The position numbers were made by a program, and so were the translations under genes. A DNA stretch of 58,955 nt. Source: Solirubrobacter ginsenosidimutans (GTDB taxonomy: Bacteria > Actinomycetota > Thermoleophilia > Solirubrobacterales > Solirubrobacteraceae). Location: NCBI RefSeq assembly GCF_027587205.1, contig NZ_JAPDOD010000055.1, positions 1 to 58,955 on the forward strand, written 5' to 3'. The notes under the pieces are model-generated. The model searched no databases. It was given only the letters and a program-made list of their open reading frames with translations, and was not told where the DNA came from. How positions within the stretch are numbered: the first letter of the stretch is position 1; each line of letters starts with the position of its first letter. Of the stretch, positions 31,443 to 38,686 are shown piece after piece.

Positions 31443-32417
31443 TCAGATGAGGCGGCCGAACCAGACCAGTGAGAGGCTGCCGGCGGCGACGAGGAACGCG
31501 ATCGCGCCACCCGCGAAGATCGCGGTGATCTCGTGCTTCTCGCTCTTGGACGAGAGCCGCGTGCCGAGGTTGGCGTAGATCTCCTTGACCTTGTCGGTCT
31601 CGGTCGCCGTGTAGGACTTGCCGCCGGAGAGGCGGGCGATCTCCTTGAGCGTCTCGGTGTCCGGCGGGACCTGGACGCGCTGGAGGAAGCCGAAGGAGTC
31701 CCGCAGCTCGACCGCGCCACCGGGGGTCCCGAGCGCGATCGCGTAGATCGGGATGCGGGCGCGCCCGGCCTCGCGGGCGACGTCCAGCGGCTCGCGCGTG
31801 CCCGACGTGTTCTTGCCGTCGCTGAGCAGGACGATCACCGACGGGAGGCGCCGGACGCCGCTGCCGTCCGCGTTCGGGACCGGCGTACGCGCCGCGAACA
31901 GCCCGCGCTCGAGCCCGTCGCCCATGGCGGTGCCGCCCTCGGCCACGAGCTGGTCCAGTGCGCCGCGGATCTGCGAGCGATCCGTGGTCGGGGCGACGCG
32001 CTGCTCGGCGAAGTCCGAGAACGTGATCAGCCCGAGCCGGAACGTCGGCGGGACCTTCTGCGTCAGCGTCTTGGCCGCGGAGACGGCGGCGTCGATCCGG
32101 TTGGGCTGGACGTCGGTCGCGTTCATCGAGCCGGAGATGTCCGTGACCATCACGATGTTCGCCGCCCGCTGGGGCGCGGCCACCGTGCGTTGGGGACGGG
32201 CGAGGGCGAGGACGAGCGCACACAGGGCGAGCAGCAGCAGGAACGGCGGAAGATGGCGCCGCCAGCCGGGTCGCGCGGTCGTCAGGCCCGGCACGAGCGC
32301 GGGGTTGGCCCACGAGGCCGAGTCCCGCCTGCGGCGCCGCTGCAGCGAGCCGTAGGCGAGCATCGCCAGCGGCACGAGGATGAACCCGGCGAGCAGGACC
32401 GGTTCGGCGAAGCTCAT
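31443..32417 (-). CDS. VWA-domain membrane protein (BatA-like), second copy
   Basis: The 324-residue product has two N-terminal helices (ending LALARPQRTVAAP), a von Willebrand A domain (about 85-290) and a C-terminal helix (AIFAGGAIAFLVAAGSLSLV). The MIDAS metal site is complete: DISGSMN, the Thr in GGTAMGDGL, and LLSDGKNTSG. It is clearly a paralogue of the VWA gene at 33409-34377: same topology, same LARPQRTVAA, same GTRL near the end. BatA-type proteins work with MoxR ATPases in envelope stress or metal-insertion-like chaperone functions; the exact role is unknown. It is the last gene of the operon, joined to DUF58 by a 4-nt overlap and followed by a hairpin. Confidence 0.92.
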   Translation of the reverse strand: MSFAEPVLLAGFILVPLAMLAYGSLQRRRRRDSASWANPALVPGLTTARPGWRRHLPPFLLLLALCALVLALARPQRTVAAPQRAANIVMVTDISGSMNATDVQPNRIDAAVSAAKTLTQKVPPTFRLGLITFSDFAEQRVAPTTDRSQIRGALDQLVAEGGTAMGDGLERGLFAARTPVPNADGSGVRRLPSVIVLLSDGKNTSGTREPLDVAREAGRARIPIYAIALGTPGGAVELRDSFGFLQRVQVPPDTETLKEIARLSGGKSYTATETDKVKEIYANLGTRLSSKSEKHEITAIFAGGAIAFLVAAGSLSLVWFGRLI

Positions 32418-33412
32418 CCGCGCGCCGTCCTCATCCGGTTGGCCACCGCGGCGCGGGCGGGCGCGCCGGTGCGCATCGCCATCTCGCCGCGACGCAGGTG
32501 CGAAGCGAAGATGCGCAGCCAGTCGCCGCCGGTGGACAGCTCGACGTGGTCGGCGCCGGTCCGGCGCAAGGCGGAGCGGACCTCTTCGCGCTCAGCCGCC
32601 GCGGCGGCGGCGAACCTGTCGCGGATCCGGCGCTTGCGCGTGTCGACGTGGACCTGCCGGCCCGTCTCGGGGTCGATCAGCCACAGGTCGCCCGCGTTCA
32701 CGAGCTGCTGCTCGCGCGGGTCGACGATCTCGACCGCCATCACGCCGTGGCGGGCCCGCAGCGCCTGGAGCGGGCCTTCCCAGTCGCGTTCGCCGCGGAA
32801 GTCGGAGACGATCACGACCAGGCCGCGCTGGCGCCCGAGCGTCGCGGCGCTGGCGAGGGCGGCGCCCAGCGACGTCGCTCCGGCGCCTTCGGGCTCGGGC
32901 TCGTGACGCAGCTCGGCCAGGAGCGCCAGCAGGCCCAGGCGGCCCTGGCGCGGGCGCATGATCCGCGGCTGGCCACCGCCGAAGGCCAGCACGCCGAGCC
33001 GGTTCCCGCGCCGCGAGGCCACGTGCCCGACGGCCAGCGCGACGCCCTCGGCGACGTCGGTCTTGCGCCGGTCGGCGGTGCCGAACACCATCGACGCGCT
33101 CACGTCGAGCACCAGCCACGTCGTCAGCGCCCGCTCACCCACGTGGACGCGCACGTGGGGCTCGTTCAGGCGCGCCGTCGCCATCCAGTCGATGTGGCGC
33201 ACGTCGTCGCCCGGGAAGTACGGGCGGATCATCGCCAGCTCGGTCCCCTGACCCGTCTGCGGCGTCAGGTGCTCACCGGGGACGAGCGACTCGATCCGCT
33301 TCATCACCGCCAGGTCCAGCGAGCGCAGGACCTGGGGCGGGACAGGACCCGGTCCGGGCTTGTCCGGCGAGCGCTCGGGCGCGGGCGGGACAAGGCGCGG
33401 GCGGCCACTCAT
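32414..33412 (-). CDS. DUF58 (VWA-like) protein
   Basis: The 332-residue product has the DUF58 signature: RPYFPGDDVRHIDWMATARL (about 63-82) and a VWA-like core with LVLDVSASMVFG. It is soluble, unlike many DUF58 proteins that have two N-terminal helices, and starts with a Pro-rich segment. The MIDAS first motif is DVSAS, usual for DUF58. DUF58 proteins are constant partners of MoxR ATPases and are thought to pass on or receive their unfolding or assembly activity. It overlaps both VWA genes by 4 nt, lying between the two paralogues. Confidence 0.93.
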   Translation of the reverse strand: MSGRPRLVPPAPERSPDKPGPGPVPPQVLRSLDLAVMKRIESLVPGEHLTPQTGQGTELAMIRPYFPGDDVRHIDWMATARLNEPHVRVHVGERALTTWLVLDVSASMVFGTADRRKTDVAEGVALAVGHVASRRGNRLGVLAFGGGQPRIMRPRQGRLGLLALLAELRHEPEPEGAGATSLGAALASAATLGRQRGLVVIVSDFRGERDWEGPLQALRARHGVMAVEIVDPREQQLVNAGDLWLIDPETGRQVHVDTRKRRIRDRFAAAAAAEREEVRSALRRTGADHVELSTGGDWLRIFASHLRRGEMAMRTGAPARAAVANRMRTARG

Positions 33413-34377
33413 GGCAATCTCCCGCCGCGCATCAGGCCAAAGCCGGCGCCGGCGAGCAGGAGCACGATCGCGCCGCCCGCGAAGGCCGACGTGACCTGGC
33501 GCTTCTCCTTGACCTTGGTCAGCCGCGTGCCCAGGTTGCGGTACACGGCGGCCAGGCGCTTGGCGTCAGCGGTGGCAAAGAACTGCCCGCCCGTGTCGCG
33601 CGCGACGTCCTGCAGCGTCAAGAGGTCGGGCGGGACCTTCTCCGTGCTCGTGATCGCGCCCGTGTTCGGGTCGGTGTGGGTGAGCGTGCCGTTCTGCGAG
33701 CCCAGCGCCACGGTGTAGACCGGGATCTTGTACTTCTTGGTGTCCTGGACGACCGTGATCGGGTCCGCGCCGCGGGTCGAGGCGCCGTCGCCGAGCAGCA
33801 CGATCGCCGCCGGCAGCCGCCGCTCGCCGCCGAGCCCGTCCGGGATCGGCACCCGCGCCGAGTTGATCGCCAGCTTCAGCGCGTCGCCCATCGCCGTCGC
33901 GCCCGCGACCTGCAGCGCCCCGATCGTCGCCTTCACCTGCGCGTGGTCGGTCGTCGGCTCGGCGAGCTGCTGGGCGGCCGAGCCGAAGCCCACGACGCCG
34001 ATCCGGAACTCGTCCGGCACCGAGTCGACGAACGCGATGCCCGCCGCCTGCGCCGCCGCCAGCCGCGAGGGCAGGACGTCGGTGGCCGTCATCGAGCCCG
34101 ACGTGTCGAACACGAGCATGACCGTGGCCTCGCGGCGCTCAGCGGCGACGGTCCGCTGCGGCCGCGCGAGCGCGATCAGCAGCGCCGCCAGCGCCAGCAG
34201 CGCCAGGACGGCGGGGATATGGCGCGCCCACGAGCGCCCCGCGACCGCGATCAGGAGATCGACGTTCGTGTAGCGGACCGCGAACTTGCGCGCCCGCCGT
34301 TGCGAGAGCGCGTAGACCACCGCCACCAGCGGGATGACCGCCAGCAGTCCCAGCAGAAGGGGCGCTTGGAACGTCAC
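33409..34377 (-). CDS. VWA-domain membrane protein (BatA-like), first copy
   Basis: The 322-residue product starts with two membrane helices (LLLGLLAVIPLVAVVYAL; IPAVLALLALAALLIALA). A VWA domain follows with DTSGSMTATDV, GATAMGDAL and LLGDGASTRG, and it ends with a helix and a short basic tail (GLMRGGRLP). All MIDAS residues are present, except that the third motif carries GD-G as in BatA relatives. The bulk of the domain should face outside the cytoplasm or lie beside the membrane. It is a paralogue of the last gene of the operon. It is translationally coupled to moxR upstream and DUF58 downstream by 4-nt overlaps. Confidence 0.92.
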   Translation of the reverse strand: MTFQAPLLLGLLAVIPLVAVVYALSQRRARKFAVRYTNVDLLIAVAGRSWARHIPAVLALLALAALLIALARPQRTVAAERREATVMLVFDTSGSMTATDVLPSRLAAAQAAGIAFVDSVPDEFRIGVVGFGSAAQQLAEPTTDHAQVKATIGALQVAGATAMGDALKLAINSARVPIPDGLGGERRLPAAIVLLGDGASTRGADPITVVQDTKKYKIPVYTVALGSQNGTLTHTDPNTGAITSTEKVPPDLLTLQDVARDTGGQFFATADAKRLAAVYRNLGTRLTKVKEKRQVTSAFAGGAIVLLLAGAGFGLMRGGRLP

Positions 34378-35438
34378 GTGGCGTACGGACGCTCCTGCGC
34401 GAGCTCGATGCGCGGCATCGGCACGCGCTCCAGGACGTCATCGAGGACCCGGTCGGAGTCCACCCCCGCCGCCAGCGCCTCGTAGGTGAGGACGATGCGG
34501 TGGCGCAGGACGTCGCGCGCGAGGTCGCGCACGTCGACCGGCAGCATGTAGTCGCGACCGCGCAGCAGCGCCAGCGCGCGGCCCGCGTGGATGAGGTTGA
34601 TCGAGCCGCGCGGCGAGGCGCCGAACTCGACCCAGTTCTCGTCGCCGGGATCTCTGGTCGCCGTGGTCAGCGCCACGGCGTACTCCATCACCCGCCGGTC
34701 GACGTAGACCGTGCCCGCCGCCCGCTGATGGTCGGCGAGATGCTCGGCCGAGAGGACCTCGCGCGCCACGGTGCCGGTCTCCAGCGAGCGCTCGACGACG
34801 GCGACCTCGTCACGGTGCGACGGGTAGTCGACCACGAGCTTGAACATGAAACGGTCGACCTGGGCCTCGGGCAGCGGGTAGGTGCCCTCGGACTCGATCG
34901 GGTTCTGCGTGGCGAGCACGAGGAACGGCGCCGGGACGCGGTGCGTCTCGTGGCCGATCGTCACCTGGCGCTCCTGCATGACCTCAAGCAGCGCGGACTG
35001 CACCTTCGCGGGGGCGCGGTTGATCTCGTCCGCGAGCAGGAAGTTGCAGAACACCGGGCCCAGCTCGACGTCGAACTTGCCCGTGTCGGGATGGAAGATG
35101 CGCGTGCCGACGAGGTCCGCGGGCACGAGGTCGGGCGTGAACTGCAGGCGCCGGAACGTGCCGCCGAGCACGTCGGACACGGTCTTGACGGTCAGCGTCT
35201 TCGCCAGGCCGGGAACGCCCTCGAGCAGCACGTGGCCACCGGCGAGCAGCGCGACGAGCACCCGCTCGAGCATCGCTTCCTGACCGACGATCACCCGCTT
35301 GATCTCGAAGAGCGCGTTCTCCAGGTCGTCGTGGGCGGCGCGGGACGGATTCGGCTCTACGGGCCGGTCCAGGGCGTGGAGCCGCCGGTCCTCTGGGGTC
35401 ACGTCTGGTCTCCTGGGGTCATTAATTCCGTAGGTCAT
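34374..35438 (-). CDS. MoxR-family AAA+ ATPase
   Basis: The 354-residue product is a MoxR-type AAA+ ATPase (AAA_3). Visible are Walker A GVPGLAKT, Walker [11 protein letters not shown], the sensor-1 region [19 protein letters not shown] and the C-terminal lid ([20 protein letters not shown]). It acts in the cytosol on membrane VWA partners, in chaperone-like assembly or activation. The residues before Walker A (about 1-50) are polar and divergent. It overlaps htrA and the first VWA gene by 4 nt each. That makes a five-gene unit in which an envelope protease is co-translated with a MoxR/VWA module. Confidence 0.94.
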   Translation of the reverse strand: MTYGINDPRRPDVTPEDRRLHALDRPVEPNPSRAAHDDLENALFEIKRVIVGQEAMLERVLVALLAGGHVLLEGVPGLAKTLTVKTVSDVLGGTFRRLQFTPDLVPADLVGTRIFHPDTGKFDVELGPVFCNFLLADEINRAPAKVQSALLEVMQERQVTIGHETHRVPAPFLVLATQNPIESEGTYPLPEAQVDRFMFKLVVDYPSHRDEVAVVERSLETGTVAREVLSAEHLADHQRAAGTVYVDRRVMEYAVALTTATRDPGDENWVEFGASPRGSINLIHAGRALALLRGRDYMLPVDVRDLARDVLRHRIVLTYEALAAGVDSDRVLDDVLERVPMPRIELAQERPYAT

Positions 35439-36499
35439 CCGCCCGCCGGTGTGTCTGGACGCGTTCCGAGGTCAACGGTCAGGGTACGCCGGTTGCCCGC
35501 GCGCTCCACCGTCACTTTTGCCTGTTCCCCGGGCTTGCGTGCCGCAACCGCTGAAGAAACGTCGTCCGAGGACGTGATCTGACGCCCGTCGATCGAGGTG
35601 ATCTTGTCGCCGGTCTGCAGCCCGGCCTTGTCCGCCGGCCCGCCCGTGACCACACCGCCCACGACCGCGCCCGACAGATCCGGCGTATCGCCGTTGCGCA
35701 CGCCGAGGTAGGCGCGCACGACCTTGCCGCCGTTCATGATCTGCGGCACGACGAACTTGACGCTCGAGACCGGCACGGCGAAGCCGACGCCGGAGTTGGA
35801 GCCGCTCCCGGACTTGATCTGCGAGTTGACGCCGATCACGCGGCCGTTGCCGTCCAGCAGCGGGCCGCCGGAGTTGCCGGGGTTGATCGCGGCGTCGGTC
35901 TGGATCGCGTCGGCGATCGGATAGTCGTTGGGCGCCGTGATCGTCCGCCCGAGCGAGGAGACGATGCCGGAGGTCACCGTGCCCTCCAGGCCGAACGGCG
36001 ACCCGATGGCGATCGTCTGATCGCCGGGCTCGAGCGCCTTGGAGTCCCCGAGCTCGATCGGCTTGAGGCCGTTCTTGACCGCGCCCGGGTCGACCTTGAG
36101 CACCGCGAGGTCCGACGACGGGTCCTTGCCCACGAGCTGGGCGGGGATCGGCTTGGTGTCGGCGCCGATGCGGACGCTGAAGGAATTGGCCTCCTCGACC
36201 ACGTGGTCGTTGGTGACGATGTGGCCCTGGTCGTCGTAGACGAAGCCCGAGCCGGTCGCGCTCTGGCCCGCCTGGATGAAGACCACGCCGGACGACACCC
36301 GCTTGTAGATGTCGCTGATCGACTCGCTCCCGCCCGTGGATTTGGGCCGGGATTGGTTCGGCTGCGTCGCGGGCGGAGAAGGCGGAGATGCCTGGACGAT
36401 CGGTGCCGGATCGTCGTCGATCACGCCCGCGACGGCGAGCGCGCCGACCACGAGCGCCATCGCAACGGCGCCGCCGAAGAACATGACGAGTGAGCGCAT
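35435..36499 (-). CDS. HtrA/DegP-like membrane-anchored serine protease with PDZ
   Basis: The 354-residue product has one N-terminal helix (residues 3-27), a Pro/Ser linker, a trypsin-like domain (about 60-245) and one PDZ domain (about 255-345). The catalytic triad is complete: His99 in TNDHVV, Asp130 in SSDLAVLKV and Ser210 in NPGNSGGPLL. It should cut damaged or regulatory proteins outside the membrane. Order and size match PepD/HtrA of mycobacteria, whose genes sit beside mprAB; here it is divergent from an MprAB-like pair across 97 bp containing an inverted repeat. It leads an operon with MoxR, VWA, DUF58 and VWA. Confidence 0.94.
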   Translation of the reverse strand: MRSLVMFFGGAVAMALVVGALAVAGVIDDDPAPIVQASPPSPPATQPNQSRPKSTGGSESISDIYKRVSSGVVFIQAGQSATGSGFVYDDQGHIVTNDHVVEEANSFSVRIGADTKPIPAQLVGKDPSSDLAVLKVDPGAVKNGLKPIELGDSKALEPGDQTIAIGSPFGLEGTVTSGIVSSLGRTITAPNDYPIADAIQTDAAINPGNSGGPLLDGNGRVIGVNSQIKSGSGSNSGVGFAVPVSSVKFVVPQIMNGGKVVRAYLGVRNGDTPDLSGAVVGGVVTGGPADKAGLQTGDKITSIDGRQITSSDDVSSAVAARKPGEQAKVTVERAGNRRTLTVDLGTRPDTPAGG

Positions 36500-36516
36500 A
36501 GCCCTCGCATAAGAGC

Positions 36517-36547
36517 GCGCGTCTTTGATCGCTGCTTAAAGACGCGC
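36517..36547. promoter_or_regulatory. Inverted repeat in the htrA / mprA-like divergent promoter
   Basis: GCGCGTCTTT at 36517-36526 and AAAGACGCGC at 36538-36547 are perfect 10-nt arms with an 11-nt spacer, so the half-sites are two helical turns apart. It lies within the 97 bp between the divergent starts and is a good candidate for an operator controlling both directions, possibly bound by the adjacent response regulator. Confidence 0.6.
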
Positions 36548-36596
36548 CCGTCTTCTGTGATTCTTACCTTCTCTACCGATGCTGAGGATGAGCTGA

Positions 36597-37277
36597 ATGA
36601 CGCGCGTGCTGATCGTTGACGACGAGCCCGCGGTGCGGGCCGCGCTGGATCGCGCGCTGCGCCTGGACGGGTATGAGATCACGCTCGCGGCCGATGGTCG
36701 TGAAGCGTTGGATCACCTGGCCGACTCGCGCCACGACGCGGTCGTGCTCGACGTCGCCATGCCGGGGATCGACGGGCTACAGGTCTGCCGGCGCCTGCGC
36801 GACGCCGGCGATCGCACCCCGGTGCTGATGCTCACCGCCCGCGACGCCGTCGACGATCGCGTCGCCGGCCTGGACGCGGGCGCCGACGACTACCTGGTCA
36901 AGCCCTTCGCGCTGAAGGAGCTCAAGGCGCGCCTGCGGGCGCTGCTGCGGCGCGCCGAGGCGCCTGAGGAAGAGGACGGCAGCCTCCTGCGCTACGCCGA
37001 CCTCACGCTCGACCGCGGCGCCTGGGAGGCCAAGCGCGGCACGCGCAAGCTCGAGCTCTCGCGCACCGAGTTCCAGCTGCTGGCCCTGTTCCTGGAGCAC
37101 CCGAAGCAGGTGCTGACGCGGTCGCAGATCTTCGAGCGGGTGTGGGGCTATGACTTCGGGTCGAGCTCGAACTCGCTCGGCGTCTACATGGGCTACCTGC
37201 GCCGCAAGACGGAGGAGGGCGGCGAGCCGCGCCTCCTGCACACCGTCCGCGGCGTGGGCTACGTGCTCCGGGACTGA
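36597..37277 (+). CDS. OmpR/PhoB-type response regulator (MprA-like)
   Basis: The 226-residue product has a receiver domain (1-120) with acidic pocket DDE at 8-10, phospho-acceptor Asp52 in VVLDVAMPGIDG, Thr in LTARDA and Lys in LVKPFA. A winged-helix DNA-binding domain follows (about 130-225; LSRTEFQLLALFLEHPKQVL, TVRGVGYVLRD). It controls transcription after phosphorylation by the kinase encoded next, whose ATG overlaps its TGA. By sequence style and by its position beside an HtrA protease gene it resembles MprA, which controls envelope stress genes in mycobacteria. The likely targets are the divergent htrA-moxR operon and itself. Confidence 0.95.
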   Translation: MTRVLIVDDEPAVRAALDRALRLDGYEITLAADGREALDHLADSRHDAVVLDVAMPGIDGLQVCRRLRDAGDRTPVLMLTARDAVDDRVAGLDAGADDYLVKPFALKELKARLRALLRRAEAPEEEDGSLLRYADLTLDRGAWEAKRGTRKLELSRTEFQLLALFLEHPKQVLTRSQIFERVWGYDFGSSSNSLGVYMGYLRRKTEEGGEPRLLHTVRGVGYVLRD

Positions 37278-38686
37278 TGCTCCGCTCGCTGCCCCTGCGG
37301 CGCCGGATGACGATCGCGGTCGCGCTCGCGGTGGCCGTCGCGGTGGCGCTCTCGGCCGCGGTCGCGTACGTCGCCGTGCGCGACCAGCTGATCTCCGAGG
37401 TCGACGGGCAGTTGCAGGACCAGAGCACGTTCGGGCTCTTCCCCGGCCGGGGCGGCGGGCGCGGCGAAGGACCGCCGCGGGTCGGGACGCTCCCGGCGCG
37501 CCGCGGCGGCCCCACCCCCTTCGTCCAGGTGCTGGACACCGACGGCAACGTCCTCGGGCAGATCGGGCCCGAGAGCGCGCCGCTGCCGGTCGACGGGCGC
37601 GCGCGCGACGTGGCGGCCGGCGTCGGGCCGGACTTCTTCAGTGACGCCGACGTCAGCGGAACGCACATCCGCATGCTCACCACCCGCGCCCCGAGCGGGT
37701 TCTCCGCGCTCGGCCACCCGATCGGCGCGGTGCAATACGCCCGCTCGCTGGAGGGCGCCGACGCGGTGCTCGACCGCCTGCAGCTGATCCTGTCGCTCGT
37801 GATCCTCGGCGGCGTCGCCCTGGCGGTCCTGCTCGGCCGCCTGGTGTCGCGCAACGTCGTCGCGCCGATCGCCCAGGTCACCGAGGCCGCGCGCCACATC
37901 GCCGCCACCGAGGACCTCGGCCGGCGCATCCACGTCGAGACCCACGACGAGATCGGCGAGCTCGCGCAGCACTTCAACGCGATGCTGGACACGCTCGAGC
38001 GCTCGGTCGCGGCCCAGCGGCAGCTGGTCGCCGACGCCTCGCACGAGCTGCGGACGCCGATCACCAGCCTGCGCACCAACATCGAGGTGCTGGCGGAATC
38101 CGAGGCGCTGCCGGCGGACGAGCGGGCGCAGCTGCTCGAGGACGTCGAGGAGCAGACGACCGAGCTCGGGATGCTCGTCGCCGACCTGATCGAGCTCGCC
38201 CGCGGCGACGAGCCGCGCTCAGAGACCGAGGACGTCCGGCTCGACCACCTGGTCAACGAGTCGCTGACGCGCGCGCGCCGGCACGCGCCGAAGGTCCACT
38301 TCGAGGCGGTCCTGTCGCCGGCCGTGGTCGAGGGCACCCGTGAACGCCTCACGCGCGCGGTCAACAACCTGCTCGACAACGCCGCCAAGCACTCGCCGGA
38401 GGGCGGCGTCGTCGAGGTGGTCGCGGACGTCCACGGCCTGCGGGTGCGCGACCACGGCACCGGCGTCGACCCCGAGGATCTCCCGCACCTCTTCGACCGC
38501 TTCTACCGCGGCGCGTCCTCGCGCGGGCGCCCGGGTTCCGGGCTCGGGCTGGCGATCGTCCGGCAGGTCGCCGAACAGCACGGCGGGAGCGTCCGCGCCG
38601 CCAACGCTTCCGGTGGCGGCGCGGAGTTCGTGCTCGAGCTGCCGGCGACGGTGCCGGCCGCTATGGATTCGTCGTTGACAAGGTGA
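37277..38686 (+). CDS. Membrane sensor histidine kinase (MprB-like)
   Basis: The 469-residue product has two membrane helices (about 13-32 and 170-190) flanking an extracytoplasmic sensor region with a Gly/Arg/Pro-rich segment (GRGGGRGEGPPR). A HAMP domain (about 190-243), a DHp domain with phospho-acceptor His near 256 (DASHELRTPITSLRTNIEVL) and an ATPase domain follow (VNNLLDNAAKHS, DHGTGVDPED, GSGLGLAIVRQVA). It autophosphorylates in response to an envelope signal and passes phosphate to the regulator upstream. Start and upstream stop overlap (TGATG). Its last 26 nt overlap the convergent deacetylase gene. Confidence 0.95.
   Translation: MLRSLPLRRRMTIAVALAVAVAVALSAAVAYVAVRDQLISEVDGQLQDQSTFGLFPGRGGGRGEGPPRVGTLPARRGGPTPFVQVLDTDGNVLGQIGPESAPLPVDGRARDVAAGVGPDFFSDADVSGTHIRMLTTRAPSGFSALGHPIGAVQYARSLEGADAVLDRLQLILSLVILGGVALAVLLGRLVSRNVVAPIAQVTEAARHIAATEDLGRRIHVETHDEIGELAQHFNAMLDTLERSVAAQRQLVADASHELRTPITSLRTNIEVLAESEALPADERAQLLEDVEEQTTELGMLVADLIELARGDEPRSETEDVRLDHLVNESLTRARRHAPKVHFEAVLSPAVVEGTRERLTRAVNNLLDNAAKHSPEGGVVEVVADVHGLRVRDHGTGVDPEDLPHLFDRFYRGASSRGRPGSGLGLAIVRQVAEQHGGSVRAANASGGGAEFVLELPATVPAAMDSSLTR

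Noticed and set aside
28315..31578. 1087-codon plus-strand open frame over efeO and the phospholipase C-like gene
   Set aside because: Low-complexity Arg/Val/Asp sequence without domains, opposite well-supported genes.
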